Assembly (NCBI RefSeq): GCF_022374875.2
Contig: NZ_CP092427.2
Coordinates: 4,278,001-4,342,000 of the forward strand
From: Mycolicibacterium rufum
Lineage (GTDB): Bacteria > Actinomycetota > Actinomycetes > Mycobacteriales > Mycobacteriaceae
DNA: 64,000 nucleotides
Reading direction: 5' to 3'
Shown here: in pieces, positions 24,070 through 32,461 of the stretch
Numbering within the stretch: position 1 is the first letter of the stretch
Layout of the letters: each line of letters begins with the position of its first letter
Program-made: the position numbers and the translations under genes
Notes under the pieces: generated by a model
The model's input: only the letters and a program-made list of their open reading frames with translations
The model's database searches: none
Told to the model about the DNA's origin: nothing

Positions 24070-25464
24070 ATGCGGATCGCCCGGCACGTCAGTGAGCTCA
24101 TCGGCAACACCCCTCTGGTGCGGCTGAACTCCGTCGTCCCCGACGGGGCGGGCATCGTCGCCGCCAAGGTCGAGTACCTCAATCCCGGCGGCAGCTCCAA
24201 GGACCGCATCGCGATCAAGATGATCGACGCCGCCGAGGCCAGTGGCGAGCTCAAGCCGGGCGGCACCATCGTCGAGCCGACGTCGGGCAACACCGGCGTC
24301 GGGCTGGCGCTGGTCGCCCAGCAGCGCGGCTACCGGTGCATCTTCGTCTGCCCGGACAAGGTCAGCGAGGACAAGCAGAACGTGCTGCGCGCCTACGGCG
24401 CCGACGTGGTGGTGTGCCCGACCGCCGTCGCCCCCGACGATCCGGACAGCTACTACAGCGTGTCCAACCGGCTGGTCACCGAGATCGAGGGCGCCTGGAA
24501 GCCCGACCAGTACTCGAACCCGATGGGTCCGGAGAGTCACTACGAGACCACCGGCCCGGAGATCTGGGCCGACACCGACGGCAAGATCACGCACTTCGTC
24601 GCGGGCGTCGGCACCGGCGGCACGATCACCGGCGCGGGGCGCTACCTCAAGGAGGTGTCCGAGGGCCGGGTGAAGGTCATCGGCGTCGACCCGGAGGGTT
24701 CGGTGTACTCCGGTGGCACGGGCCGGCCGTACCTCGTCGAGGGCGTCGGTGAGGATTTCTGGCCGTCGGCGTACGACCCGTCGGTGCCCGACGAGATCAT
24801 CGCGGTGTCCGACGCGGACTCCTTCGACATGACCCGCCGGTTGGCCCGCGAAGAGGCGCTGCTGGTCGGGGGATCGTGCGGGATGGCCGCCCACGCCGCG
24901 ATCCAGGTCGCCGAGCGGGAAGGTCCCGACGCGCTCGTCGTCGTCCTGCTCCCCGACGGCGGCCGCGGCTACCTGTCGAAGATCTTCAACGACGGCTGGA
25001 TGTCGTCCTACGGCTTCCTGCGCAGCCGCCTCGACGGGTCGGTCGCCGAGTCCACGGTCGGCGACGTGCTGCGCGGCAAGTCGGGTGCCCTGCCCGACCT
25101 GGTGCACACCCACCCGCAGGAGACGGTCCGTGACGCGATTGGCATCCTGCGCGAGTACGGGGTGTCGCAGATGCCGGTGGTCGGCGCCGAACCGCCGGTG
25201 ATGGCCGGCGAGGTCGCCGGCAGTGTCTCGGAACGGGAGTTGCTCTCCGCGGTGTTCGAGGGGCGGGCGAAGCTCGCCGACGCGGTGTCCCAGCACATGA
25301 GCCCCGCGCTGCCGCTGATCGGTGCCGGCGAACTGGTCAGCACCGCGGCCAAGACGCTGCGCGAGTGTGACGCGGTGATGGTCGTCGAAGAGGGCAAGCC
25401 GGTCGGCGTGCTGACCCGTCACGACCTGCTCGGCTACCTCTCGGACACCAGCTCGCGCCGCTGA
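24070..25464 (+). CDS. cbs: Cystathionine beta-synthase
   Basis: A 464-residue PLP enzyme that condenses serine and homocysteine to cystathionine, the entry to reverse transsulfuration. The PLP Lys is K44 (NPGGSSKDR). The phosphate/substrate loop is EPTSGNTGVG and the glycine-rich GVGTGGTITGAG follows. A C-terminal pair of CBS domains occupies about 335-460. No N-terminal haem domain is present. This matches Rv1077; together with metB 3 kb away it covers transsulfuration. The ATG at 24070 has GACGAT six bases upstream, so it may be leaderless. Confidence 0.9.
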   Translation: MRIARHVSELIGNTPLVRLNSVVPDGAGIVAAKVEYLNPGGSSKDRIAIKMIDAAEASGELKPGGTIVEPTSGNTGVGLALVAQQRGYRCIFVCPDKVSEDKQNVLRAYGADVVVCPTAVAPDDPDSYYSVSNRLVTEIEGAWKPDQYSNPMGPESHYETTGPEIWADTDGKITHFVAGVGTGGTITGAGRYLKEVSEGRVKVIGVDPEGSVYSGGTGRPYLVEGVGEDFWPSAYDPSVPDEIIAVSDADSFDMTRRLAREEALLVGGSCGMAAHAAIQVAEREGPDALVVVLLPDGGRGYLSKIFNDGWMSSYGFLRSRLDGSVAESTVGDVLRGKSGALPDLVHTHPQETVRDAIGILREYGVSQMPVVGAEPPVMAGEVAGSVSERELLSAVFEGRAKLADAVSQHMSPALPLIGAGELVSTAAKTLRECDAVMVVEEGKPVGVLTRHDLLGYLSDTSSRR

Positions 25465-25607
25465 ACGACGCCGTGCGCCGCTGCCGGCAAACGCATCGAC
25501 CCGCGCCGCGCCCCCCGCGGAACTGACCGCAAAACCCCTGCTCGCAGGCCTGTCTCAGGTATGGTGTTCTCGCGTGTCCCCAGCTAAGAAACTGACTGGA
25601 AGGCATC

Positions 25608-26255
25608 ATGACCGAACCACCGCCCCCTGCGAACCCGCCACCGCCACCACCCCCGGGCGGATATCCACCGCCCCCGCCGTCGGCCGGCGGCTACCCGCCG
25701 CAGGGAGCGATGGGCTACCCCGCGGCGCCCGCCGCCCCGGGTCTGCCGAAGACGGCGTACACCCCATGGCTGAGCCGGGTTCTCGCCTGGGTGATCGACT
25801 TCATCCCCCTGCTGATCCTCGAAGGCATCGGTATCGGCGTGCTGCTCGGCACCCAGGAGACCGCCTGCGTGACCGACAGTTCGGAGTACGACCTCGGTGA
25901 GTTCTGCGCCAGCGGAGCCTCCACGACGGGTCAGCTCGCGATCGTCGTGACCGCGATCCTGGCCCTGGCCTACTGGATCTGGAACCTCGGCTACCGGCAG
26001 GGGACGACCGGGTCGAGTATCGGCAAGGGCGTCATGAAGTTCAAGATCGTGAGCGAGAAGACAGGGCAGCCGGTCGGTTTCGGTATGTCCTTCGTCCGCG
26101 AGATCATCTACTGGGTGATCGCGGGGCTCTGCGTCGGCATCGTCTGGCTGATCGCGGTGCTGTTCCCGCTGTGGGACGAGAAGCGCCAGACCCTGGTCGA
26201 CAAAGTCCTCAACCACGTTGCGCTGCCGATCGATCCGAGGAGGGAGATTCGATGA
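25608..26255 (+). CDS. Proline-rich RDD-family membrane protein, first copy
   Basis: A 215-residue protein. The first 45 residues are a Pro/Gly-rich cytoplasmic tail with GGYPPPPP-type repeats. An RDD domain follows, with about three transmembrane helices, YTPWLSRVLAWVIDFIPLLIL leading and the conserved GSSIGKGVMKFKIVSEKTG loop. A Cys pair in the first extracytoplasmic loop (ETACVTD and EFCASGA) suggests a disulphide. It is like the proline-rich antigen Pra (Rv1078). The GACTGGAAGG site precedes the ATG. It overlaps the second copy by four bases. Confidence 0.8.
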   Translation: MTEPPPPANPPPPPPPGGYPPPPPSAGGYPPQGAMGYPAAPAAPGLPKTAYTPWLSRVLAWVIDFIPLLILEGIGIGVLLGTQETACVTDSSEYDLGEFCASGASTTGQLAIVVTAILALAYWIWNLGYRQGTTGSSIGKGVMKFKIVSEKTGQPVGFGMSFVREIIYWVIAGLCVGIVWLIAVLFPLWDEKRQTLVDKVLNHVALPIDPRREIR

Positions 26256-26980
26256 CAGACACTCCAGGCGGTTACCCGCCACCGGGTGGATACCCGCCGC
26301 CGGGGGGATATCCGCCGCCGGGCGGTCAGCCGACCCCGCAGGGTGGCTACCAACCGCCGCCACCCCCGGGCGGCTATCCACCACCGCCGCAGGGCAATTA
26401 CCCCCCGGGTGGCTTCCCGCCGCCGCAGCAGGGTGGTTATCCCTCGCCGACCGCCGCGCCTGCGCTGCCGAAAGAGAGCTACACGCCGTGGCTTTCGCGC
26501 GTGGCCGCCTGGTTCATCGACAACATTCCGATCTTCATCCTGTCCGGCATCGGGCAGGGCATCGCGATCCTCACCGGTGACAACAACTGCGACAGCATCA
26601 ACGGCGGCTACTCCTGCACCTCGAGCTACTCGGCCGTCGGCTCACTGGTGCTCTTCCTGACGTCGCTGCTGTCACTGGCCTACGCCGTGTGGAACTACGG
26701 CTACCGGCAGGGCACCACGGGGTCGAGCATCGGCAAGTCGGTGATGAAGTTCAAGGTGGTCAGCGAGAAGACCTGGCAGCCCATCGGTTTCGGGCTGTCG
26801 GTGGTGCGCCAGCTCGCCCACTTCGTCGACGCGATCATCTGCTACATCGGCTACCTGTTCCCGCTGTGGGACGCCAAGCGGCAGACGCTCGCCGACAAGA
26901 TCATGACGACGGTGTGTGTGCCGCTGACCCCGCAGGGACAGCAGGGGCAACACGCGCAGCCTCCGACCCACCACTACTGA
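26252..26980 (+). CDS. Proline-rich antigen Pra-like RDD membrane protein, second copy
   Basis: 242 residues. The N-terminal 80 residues are near-perfect GGYPPP repeats. The RDD domain (YTPWLSRVAAWFIDNIP, GSSIGKSVMKFKVVSEKTW, FPLWDAKRQTLADKIM) is clearly paralogous to the preceding gene. The first loop again has two Cys (NNCDSINGGYSC). The start ATG 26252 overlaps the stop of the first copy (ATGA), so the two are coupled products of a tandem duplication. The role is unknown; Pra is an immunogenic surface-associated protein. Confidence 0.82.
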   Translation: MTDTPGGYPPPGGYPPPGGYPPPGGQPTPQGGYQPPPPPGGYPPPPQGNYPPGGFPPPQQGGYPSPTAAPALPKESYTPWLSRVAAWFIDNIPIFILSGIGQGIAILTGDNNCDSINGGYSCTSSYSAVGSLVLFLTSLLSLAYAVWNYGYRQGTTGSSIGKSVMKFKVVSEKTWQPIGFGLSVVRQLAHFVDAIICYIGYLFPLWDAKRQTLADKIMTTVCVPLTPQGQQGQHAQPPTHHY

Positions 26981-27000
26981 CGCGGGCCGGCCGGCGTCAG
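26977..27000. terminator. Hairpin between convergent pra and fadE genes
   Basis: Seven-base arms CTGACGC and GCGTCAG enclose a GGCCGGCC-containing loop, at the convergent 3' ends. There is no T-run, so it may be a weak bidirectional terminator. Confidence 0.4.
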
Positions 27001-28175
27001 CGGAACGCGCTGACGCCGGTCAACGCCTGACCGATGACCAGCTGGTGCACCTCCGAGGTGCCCTCGTAGGTCAGCACCGACTCGAGATTGTTGGCGTGCC
27101 GGATCACCGGGTACTCGAGCGTGATCCCGTTGGCGCCCAGCAGGGTTCGGCACTGCCGTGCGATCTTGATGGCTTCGCGGACGTTGTTCAGCTTGCCGAC
27201 GCTGACCTGTTCGGGCTTGATGCGGCCCTCGTCCTTGAGACGCCCGAGGTGCAGCGCCAGCAGTTGCGCCTTGCCCAGTTCGACGGCCATGTCCGCGATC
27301 TTGGCCTGCGTCAACTGATAGCCGGCCAGCGTCTTGTCGAACACCTGCCGGCTGCCCACGTAGTCGAGCGCGGACTCCAGACAGTCCCTGGCCGCCCCGA
27401 CTGCGCCGAACACGATGCCGAAGCGGGCCTCGCACAGACAGCTCAACGGACCGGACAGCCCCCGCGCGCCCGGCAGTCTCGCGTCCTCGGGCACCCGCAC
27501 GTCGTCGAGGCTGAACTCAGAGGTGACCGACGCCCTCAGCGACATCTTGTGCGTCATTTCCCTGGCGCTGAAACCCGGCGTCGACGTCGGCACCGCGAAG
27601 CCCAGCACCCCGTCCTCGGCGCGCGCCCACACGATCGCGACGTCGGCCACCGAGGCGTTGGTGATCCACATCTTGGAGCCGTTGAGGATCCAGTCCGAGC
27701 CGTCCCGGCGGGCGGTGGTGCGCATGCCGCCGGGGTTGGAGCCGAAGTCCGGTTCGGTCAACCCGAAGCAGCCGATCAGCTCACCGGCGGCCATCCCGGG
27801 CAGCCACTGCTCGCGCTGCTCCTCGCTGCCCCAGTGGTGGATCGCGAACATCGCGAGCGAACCCTGCACCGAGACCAGGCTGCGCAGCCCGCTGTCCACC
27901 GCCTCGAGCTCCTGGCACACCAGGCCGTAGGCGGTCGCGCTCGACCCGCTGCAGCCGTAGCCGGTCAGGTGCATGCCGAGCAGACCGAGCTTGCCGATCT
28001 CGACGGCCAGGTCGCGAACCGGCACCTGACCCGTCTCGAACCACTCGGCGATGTGCGGGCGCAGCCGTTGCTCACCGAACTGACGCACCATCGTGCGCAG
28101 GTCGAGGTCCTCGGGACTCAGCAGCGAGTCGAGGTCCAACAGGCTTTCGATCGAGGAGGCCCCATCGGTGGACAT
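26997..28175 (-). CDS. Acyl-CoA dehydrogenase, glutaryl-CoA dehydrogenase-like
   Basis: A 392-residue flavoenzyme. FAD-binding motifs are CFGLTEPDFGSNPGG and WITNASVADVAIVWA. The catalytic-base Glu is in the loop LTYEGTSEVHQL. MSLRASVTSEF and LLGANGITLEYPVIRH are the glutaryl-CoA dehydrogenase style (substrate-binding Arg and Ser), so glutaryl-CoA or another short dicarboxylyl-CoA is possible; it may also be a plain short-chain FadE. ATG start at 28175. It is divergent from metB with overlapping promoter elements in a 32-base gap. Confidence 0.83.
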   Translation of the reverse strand: MSTDGASSIESLLDLDSLLSPEDLDLRTMVRQFGEQRLRPHIAEWFETGQVPVRDLAVEIGKLGLLGMHLTGYGCSGSSATAYGLVCQELEAVDSGLRSLVSVQGSLAMFAIHHWGSEEQREQWLPGMAAGELIGCFGLTEPDFGSNPGGMRTTARRDGSDWILNGSKMWITNASVADVAIVWARAEDGVLGFAVPTSTPGFSAREMTHKMSLRASVTSEFSLDDVRVPEDARLPGARGLSGPLSCLCEARFGIVFGAVGAARDCLESALDYVGSRQVFDKTLAGYQLTQAKIADMAVELGKAQLLALHLGRLKDEGRIKPEQVSVGKLNNVREAIKIARQCRTLLGANGITLEYPVIRHANNLESVLTYEGTSEVHQLVIGQALTGVSAFR

Positions 28176-28207
28176 GGGTCAGTTCTACACCGCTACCCTG
28201 GGCCACC

Positions 28208-29392
28208 ATGAGCGAGCAGCGCAGCGCGGCCGACCACTTCCGGGCCCTCGGCCCCGCGACCAAGGCCATTCACGCCGGTTACCGGCCTGACCCGGCCACC
28301 GGAGTGGTCAACCCGCCGATCTACGCCAGCTCGACGTTCGCCCAGGACGGCGTGGGCGGGCTGCGCGGCGGCTTCGAGTACGCCCGCACCGGCAACCCGA
28401 CCCGCTCCGCGCTGGAGGCCGCGCTGGCCGCGGTCGAGATGGCGTCCTACGCCCGGGCGTTCAGCTCGGGCATGGCCGCCACCGACTGCGCGCTGCGGTC
28501 GGTACTGCGCCCCGGCGACCACATCGTCATCCCCGACGACGCGTACGGCGGCACCTTCCGGCTGATCGACAAGGTGTTCACGCTGTGGGGGATCAGCTAC
28601 ACCGCGGTCGCGCTCGGCGACCTCGATCTGGTGCGGGCGGCGATCACCGACCGTACGAAGCTGATCTGGGTGGAGACGCCGACCAACCCGCTGCTGTCGG
28701 TCGCCGACATCAGCGGGATCGTCGCGCTGGCCGCCGAGAAGAAGGCCTCGCACAGACCCAAGGTGCTGGTCGACAACACCTTCGCCTCACCCGCCCTGCA
28801 GCAGCCGCTGCCGTTGGGCGCCGACATCGTGTTGCACTCGACGACGAAGTACATCGGCGGGCATTCCGACGTCGTGGGCGGCGCCCTGCTCACCAACGAC
28901 GAAGCACTCGACGAGGCGTTCGCGTTCCTGCAGAACGGCGCCGGCGCGGTGCCCGGACCGTTCGACGCCTACCTGACCATCCGCGGTCTGAAGACGTTGC
29001 CGCTGCGGATGCAGCGGCACAGCGAGAACGCCGCCGCGATCGCGGAGTTCCTCACCGAGCACCCGGCCGTCGGGACCGTGCTCTACCCAGGGCTGCCGAG
29101 CCACCCGAACCACGCGGTCGCGGCCGGCCAGATGAGCGGTTTCGGCGGGATGGTGTCGGTCCGCCTGAAAGGCGGTCCGCAGGCGGCTCGCGACTTCTGC
29201 GCCCGCACCGAGATCTTCATCCTCGCCGAATCGCTCGGCGGGGTGGAGTCGCTCATCGAGTACCCCGGCGCGATGACGCACGCCTCGACCGCCGGATCCC
29301 AGCTCGAGGTGCCCGACGATCTGGTGCGCCTGTCGGTCGGCATCGAGGACGTCGCCGATCTGCTCGGCGACGTCGAACAGGCACTCGCCTAA
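28208..29392 (+). CDS. metB: Cystathionine gamma-synthase MetB
   Basis: A 394-residue Cys/Met-metabolism PLP enzyme. The PLP Lys is in LHSTTKYIGGHSD, the phosphate-binding segment is FSSGMAATDCAL, and YARTGNPTRSALE belongs to the neighbouring subunit's site. It joins an O-acyl-homoserine and cysteine to cystathionine; mycobacterial MetB can also run gamma-lyase reactions. A -10 box TACCCT (28194-28199) is eight bases from the ATG, so it is probably leaderless. Its last codons overlap the convergent GPP34 gene by four bases. Matches Rv1079. Confidence 0.9.
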   Translation: MSEQRSAADHFRALGPATKAIHAGYRPDPATGVVNPPIYASSTFAQDGVGGLRGGFEYARTGNPTRSALEAALAAVEMASYARAFSSGMAATDCALRSVLRPGDHIVIPDDAYGGTFRLIDKVFTLWGISYTAVALGDLDLVRAAITDRTKLIWVETPTNPLLSVADISGIVALAAEKKASHRPKVLVDNTFASPALQQPLPLGADIVLHSTTKYIGGHSDVVGGALLTNDEALDEAFAFLQNGAGAVPGPFDAYLTIRGLKTLPLRMQRHSENAAAIAEFLTEHPAVGTVLYPGLPSHPNHAVAAGQMSGFGGMVSVRLKGGPQAARDFCARTEIFILAESLGGVESLIEYPGAMTHASTAGSQLEVPDDLVRLSVGIEDVADLLGDVEQALA

Positions 29393-30060
29393 GACAGCTG
29401 CGCCAGCGCCTGGCGGACCGCAGACGCGGTGACCGCGAGGTTCACCTCGGCCATGCCCGTCGGGGACTCGTCGACCCAGCTACCGCTGGCGATCTCCCCG
29501 GCGCGGGCGTGTACCCAGCGCCAGCCGCGGTCGTTGAGGCTGAACAACGCTCCGAGACCGTCGGCGGCGTGCAGCACCGTGATGATCGCCGCCGCGGGCG
29601 CAGCGGGTGGCCTGCGGTCGAACAGCGCGGCCAGCAGCGCATCGCGGGCGGGCCCCACCCGGCGCCGGTCGGTCAGCGGGTACGCCTCGCGACGGCGAAA
29701 GCCCTTCGCCGAGAGGGTGATCCGTCGGAGTTGGCCGGCCTGCTCGAGGTGGTCGACGAGGCGGCCCTCGGTGCGTCGGGCCAGCGCCTTGATCGCATCG
29801 ACCGGCCGGCGCGGGGTGGCGCGCAGGTAGTCCAGCGCGGGCGCCAGGACGGGATCCGACGGTCCGGCGGCGTCGAGCGCCACCAGGCGGCCCGGCGGCA
29901 CGGGTTCACCGTGGACCGACGGACGCACCCGGCACGAGTAGGCGACGTCGAGCAGGGTCGCGGCGGCCAGCACGTGACCGCGCCGCGGATTGTCCAGCCC
30001 GGGTTGTGCGGACCCGTTGTCGAGCAGAAGCAGCAACAGGTCCTCGGCGATCTGCGCCAC
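29389..30060 (-). CDS. GPP34 (GOLPH3-fold) family protein
   Basis: A 223-residue protein with the family's opening signature IAEDLLLLLLDNGSAQPG. GHVLAAATLLDVAYS and AYPLTDRRRVGPARDALLAAL follow. In eukaryotes GPP34/GOLPH3 binds phosphatidylinositol-4-phosphate; the actinobacterial members have no settled function. No catalytic motif or membrane segment is seen. The GTG start is five bases after the greA stop on the same strand, so it is probably the distal gene of a DUF4307-greA-GPP34 operon. Confidence 0.75.
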   Translation of the reverse strand: MAQIAEDLLLLLLDNGSAQPGLDNPRRGHVLAAATLLDVAYSCRVRPSVHGEPVPPGRLVALDAAGPSDPVLAPALDYLRATPRRPVDAIKALARRTEGRLVDHLEQAGQLRRITLSAKGFRRREAYPLTDRRRVGPARDALLAALFDRRPPAAPAAAIITVLHAADGLGALFSLNDRGWRWVHARAGEIASGSWVDESPTGMAEVNLAVTASAVRQALAQLS

Positions 30061-30065
30061 GCCGG

Positions 30066-30560
30066 TCAGCCGTGATACGGCTCCGCGGAGACCAGCGTCA
30101 CCTTGACCGTGTTGCCGTTGGGCACCGTGTAGGTGCGTGTCTCGCCGACCTTGGCGTCGATCAGTGCGCCGCCCAGCGGGGAGTTCGGCGAGTAGACCTC
30201 GAGCTTGCCGTCGCTGACGCCCTCCTGGCGGGTGGCGATCAGGAACGTCTCGGTGTCGCCCTCGTCGTCGTCGTAGTAGACCTTGACCACCGAGCCGGGC
30301 AGTGCGACGCCCGACTGCTTGGGGGCCTCGCCGACCTTGGCGTTGTTCAGCAGTTCCTGCAGCTGACGGATACGGGCCTCCTGCTGGCCCTGCTCCTCGC
30401 GGGCGGCGTGGTAGCCGCCGTTCTCGCGCAGGTCGCCCTCTTCGCGCCGGTCGTTGATCTCGGCGGCGATGACGGGACGGTTCGCGATCAACTGGTCCAG
30501 CTCGGCCTTCAACCGGTCGAAGGCCTCTTCGGTCAGCCAGGTGACCTGGGTGTCAGTCAT
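30066..30560 (-). CDS. greA: Transcription elongation factor GreA
   Basis: A 164-residue factor that stimulates RNA cleavage in backtracked RNA polymerase. The N-terminal coiled coil (about 10-80) includes the tip [21 protein letters not shown] with the acidic residues that coordinate metal in the polymerase channel. The C-terminal FKBP-like domain holds [19 protein letters not shown] roughly 150-base leader separates it from a promoter candidate at 30718-30723, so some leader control is possible. Synteny with Rv1080c. Confidence 0.93.
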   Translation of the reverse strand: MTDTQVTWLTEEAFDRLKAELDQLIANRPVIAAEINDRREEGDLRENGGYHAAREEQGQQEARIRQLQELLNNAKVGEAPKQSGVALPGSVVKVYYDDDEGDTETFLIATRQEGVSDGKLEVYSPNSPLGGALIDAKVGETRTYTVPNGNTVKVTLVSAEPYHG

Positions 30561-30683
30561 GTCGGCGCGCTCCTGTCGTCGTCGCTTTCAGCGCTGTGTG
30601 CGTGGATCTCGGGACACGGCGCCGGGGCTGTCGTACGTGCATCGCCGCATCCGTCGCCGTTCGATCGGCGCTCAAATGCAGCA

Positions 30684-30723
30684 ATACACGGCCCCAGCAG
30701 GAACCGTGTATCGGTCCATGATA
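30684..30723 (-). promoter_or_regulatory. Candidate greA promoter with inverted repeat at the start of its leader
   Basis: Read on the minus strand, TATCAT (30718-30723) is a good -10 box. Immediately downstream, ATACACGG and CCGTGTAT (30684-30691 and 30704-30711) form an eight-base inverted repeat at or just after the predicted start of the mRNA. It could be an operator or a 5' stabilising hairpin. Confidence 0.45.
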
Positions 30724-30782
30724 GCACCGGGGGGATACCCGGTTTTCACGTTTTCGCAGCCCGCAGTTGGTTGCGGCCCGGT

Positions 30783-31220
30783 CTAGGACGGTGCGACCAG
30801 GTACGCCGGCACGTCGCTGCCGCAGCCGTAGACGTCGCCCACGACGGGCGGCGCGCTGGTCTTCACGACCGTCCTGACCTGCACGGTCTCGGCGGTCGAC
30901 GGGGCCACCAGCAGTTCGCGCCTGCCGACCTCGTCACCGTTGTAGGAGCGGGCCCGCACGATGCACACGACCGGTCGGGACGGGTCGTCCCGGGTGACGC
31001 TGACGGTCACCTCCACCGTGCCGGGGTCGACCACCCGGTAGCCGCCCAACTCGCCCTTGATGTCGGGGGAGCCGAGGCGGGTGAATGCGACGGCCGCGAT
31101 CGCGACGCCGAGGGCCACCACGAGGACCGTCGCGGCGATGACGATCCGGCGGCGGTTTCGCCGGCTGAGTCGCTCGGACCCGTAGCGGGCTGGAGGACGG
31201 TCGATCATCTCGTTTTGCAT
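30783..31220 (-). CDS. DUF4307-type single-pass membrane protein (Rv1081c-like)
   Basis: A 145-residue protein. Its basic cytoplasmic N-terminus RYGSERLSRRNRRRIVI leads into one transmembrane helix (AATVLVVALGVAIAAVAF, about 27-45). An extracytoplasmic beta-rich domain follows with two Cys (RPVVCIVRARS and DVYGCGSD), probably disulphide-bonded. This is the pattern of the actinobacterial DUF4307 family; the function is unknown. Two start codons are possible (31220 and 31208); neither has a strong ribosome site. It lies upstream of greA on the same strand and is divergent from mca. Confidence 0.7.
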   Translation of the reverse strand: MQNEMIDRPPARYGSERLSRRNRRRIVIAATVLVVALGVAIAAVAFTRLGSPDIKGELGGYRVVDPGTVEVTVSVTRDDPSRPVVCIVRARSYNGDEVGRRELLVAPSTAETVQVRTVVKTSAPPVVGDVYGCGSDVPAYLVAPS

Positions 31221-31257
31221 GCCCGTCGTTCGGATAGGTGTACTAGGACTGGAACTA

Positions 31258-31275
31258 TAGAACCCGTGGGTTCTG
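31258..31275. promoter_or_regulatory. Palindromic operator candidate between the DUF4307 gene and mca
   Basis: AGAACCC-GT-GGGTTCT (31259-31274) is a palindrome with seven-base arms in a 106-base divergent promoter region. Its outer half-sites TAGAAC and GTTCTG resemble those of KstR-type sites but are spaced by six bases, not two, so a different regulator is more likely. Confidence 0.45.
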
Positions 31276-31326
31276 TTGAACCTGATCGTGAGTGTCCATG
31301 CAGGTGAGCAGCTAAGAGGAAACAGG

Positions 31327-32199
31327 TTGAGCGAACTGCGGTTGATGGCCGTACACGCGCACCCCGACGACGAGTCCAGCAAGGGCGCGGCCACGATGGC
31401 GCGCTACGTCGACGAGGGCGTGCGCGTGCTGGTCGTGACGCTGACGGGCGGGGAGCGCGGCGACATCCTCAACCCCGCGATGGACCTGCCGGAGGTGCAC
31501 GGCCGGATGGCCGAGATCCGTCGCGAGGAGATGGCCAAGGCGGCGGCGATCCTCGGCGTCGAGCACCACTGGTTGGGCTTCGTCGACTCCGGGTTACCCG
31601 AGGGCGACCCGCTGCCGCCGCTGCCGGAGGGCTGTTTCGCCCTCGAACCGCTCGAGGTGCCCACCGAGGCGCTGGTGCGGGTCATCCGGGAGTTCAAGCC
31701 GCACGTGATGACCACCTACGACGAGAACGGCGGGTATCCGCACCCCGACCACATCCGCTGCCACCAGGTGTCGGTCGCGGCCTACGAGGCGGCCGCCGAC
31801 CACCTGCTCTATCCCGATGCCGGCGACCCGTGGAGCACCCACAAGCTGTACTACAACCACGGGTTCCTGCGGCAGCGCATGCAGGTGCTGCAGGACGAGT
31901 TCGCCAAGAACGGCCAGGAGGGTCCGTTCGCCAAGTGGCTGGAGAGCTGGGACCCCGACGAGGATCTGCTCGCCAAGCGCGTCACCACCCGCATCGAGTG
32001 CGCCAAGTACTTCACCCAGCGCGACGAGGCGCTGCTCGCGCACGCCACCCAGATCGATCCGAAGAGCTTCTTCTTCACCACGCCGATGGAGTGGCAGCAG
32101 CGGCTGTGGCCGACCGAGGAGTTCGAGTTGGCCCGGTCCCGGGTTCCGGTGCGACTGCCCGAGACCGATCTGTTCACCGGTATCGAGGGACGGGAGTGA
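31327..32199 (+). CDS. mca: Mycothiol S-conjugate amidase
   Basis: A 290-residue zinc amidase that cleaves mycothiol S-conjugates of toxins to mercapturic acids, a detoxification step. Metal ligands are in [10 protein letters not shown] (His, Asp) and [10 protein letters not shown] (His). It is the Mca, not MshB, branch by length and by the motif [13 protein letters not shown]. The start is probably TTG 31327 (TTG AGC GAA CTG), seven bases after AAGAGGA. This gives the N-terminus [14 protein letters not shown], as I recall for M. tuberculosis Mca. Three downstream genes follow closely on the same strand. Confidence 0.92.
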   Translation: MSELRLMAVHAHPDDESSKGAATMARYVDEGVRVLVVTLTGGERGDILNPAMDLPEVHGRMAEIRREEMAKAAAILGVEHHWLGFVDSGLPEGDPLPPLPEGCFALEPLEVPTEALVRVIREFKPHVMTTYDENGGYPHPDHIRCHQVSVAAYEAAADHLLYPDAGDPWSTHKLYYNHGFLRQRMQVLQDEFAKNGQEGPFAKWLESWDPDEDLLAKRVTTRIECAKYFTQRDEALLAHATQIDPKSFFFTTPMEWQQRLWPTEEFELARSRVPVRLPETDLFTGIEGRE

Positions 32200-32203
32200 G
32201 CCG

Positions 32204-32461
32204 ATGCTGACACTGCTGGCGACCGAGGTGCTGGCCCAGGACGGGCCGCAGCAGACCGGACCCGACTTCGGCAAGGCCAGCCCGTTCGGGCTGATCGTGA
32301 TCGTGCTGCTGCTCATCGGCGTCTTCCTGCTGGTGTGGTCGATGAACCGGCACCTCAAGAAGCTGCCGAAGTCGTTCGACCAGCAGGACGCCGATCCCGA
32401 TCTCGCCACCGACAACCCGGCCGACCCGGGAACGACCCGTGAGCCCGGCGCCGGGACGTAA
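32204..32461 (+). CDS. Small single-pass membrane protein (Rv1083-like)
   Basis: 85 residues. A short N-terminus precedes a transmembrane helix (FGLIVIVLLLIGVFLLVWSM, about 28-47). A basic stretch RHLKKLPKSF and an acidic Pro-rich tail follow. The topology is probably N-out. No function is known. The ATG at 32204 is four bases after the mca stop, and its 3' end overlaps the DUF255 gene by 23 bases, so it sits in a mca-Rv1083-Rv1084 operon. Confidence 0.72.
   Translation: MLTLLATEVLAQDGPQQTGPDFGKASPFGLIVIVLLLIGVFLLVWSMNRHLKKLPKSFDQQDADPDLATDNPADPGTTREPGAGT

Noticed and set aside
26260..26450. Proline-rich repeat as a PPE gene or tandem DNA repeat locus
   Set aside because: The GGYPPP units belong to the N-terminal tail of the RDD/Pra protein, and no PPE motif is present.
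31258..31275. KstR box before mca
   Set aside because: The half-sites TAGAAC and GTTCTG look right, but the spacer is six bases instead of two.
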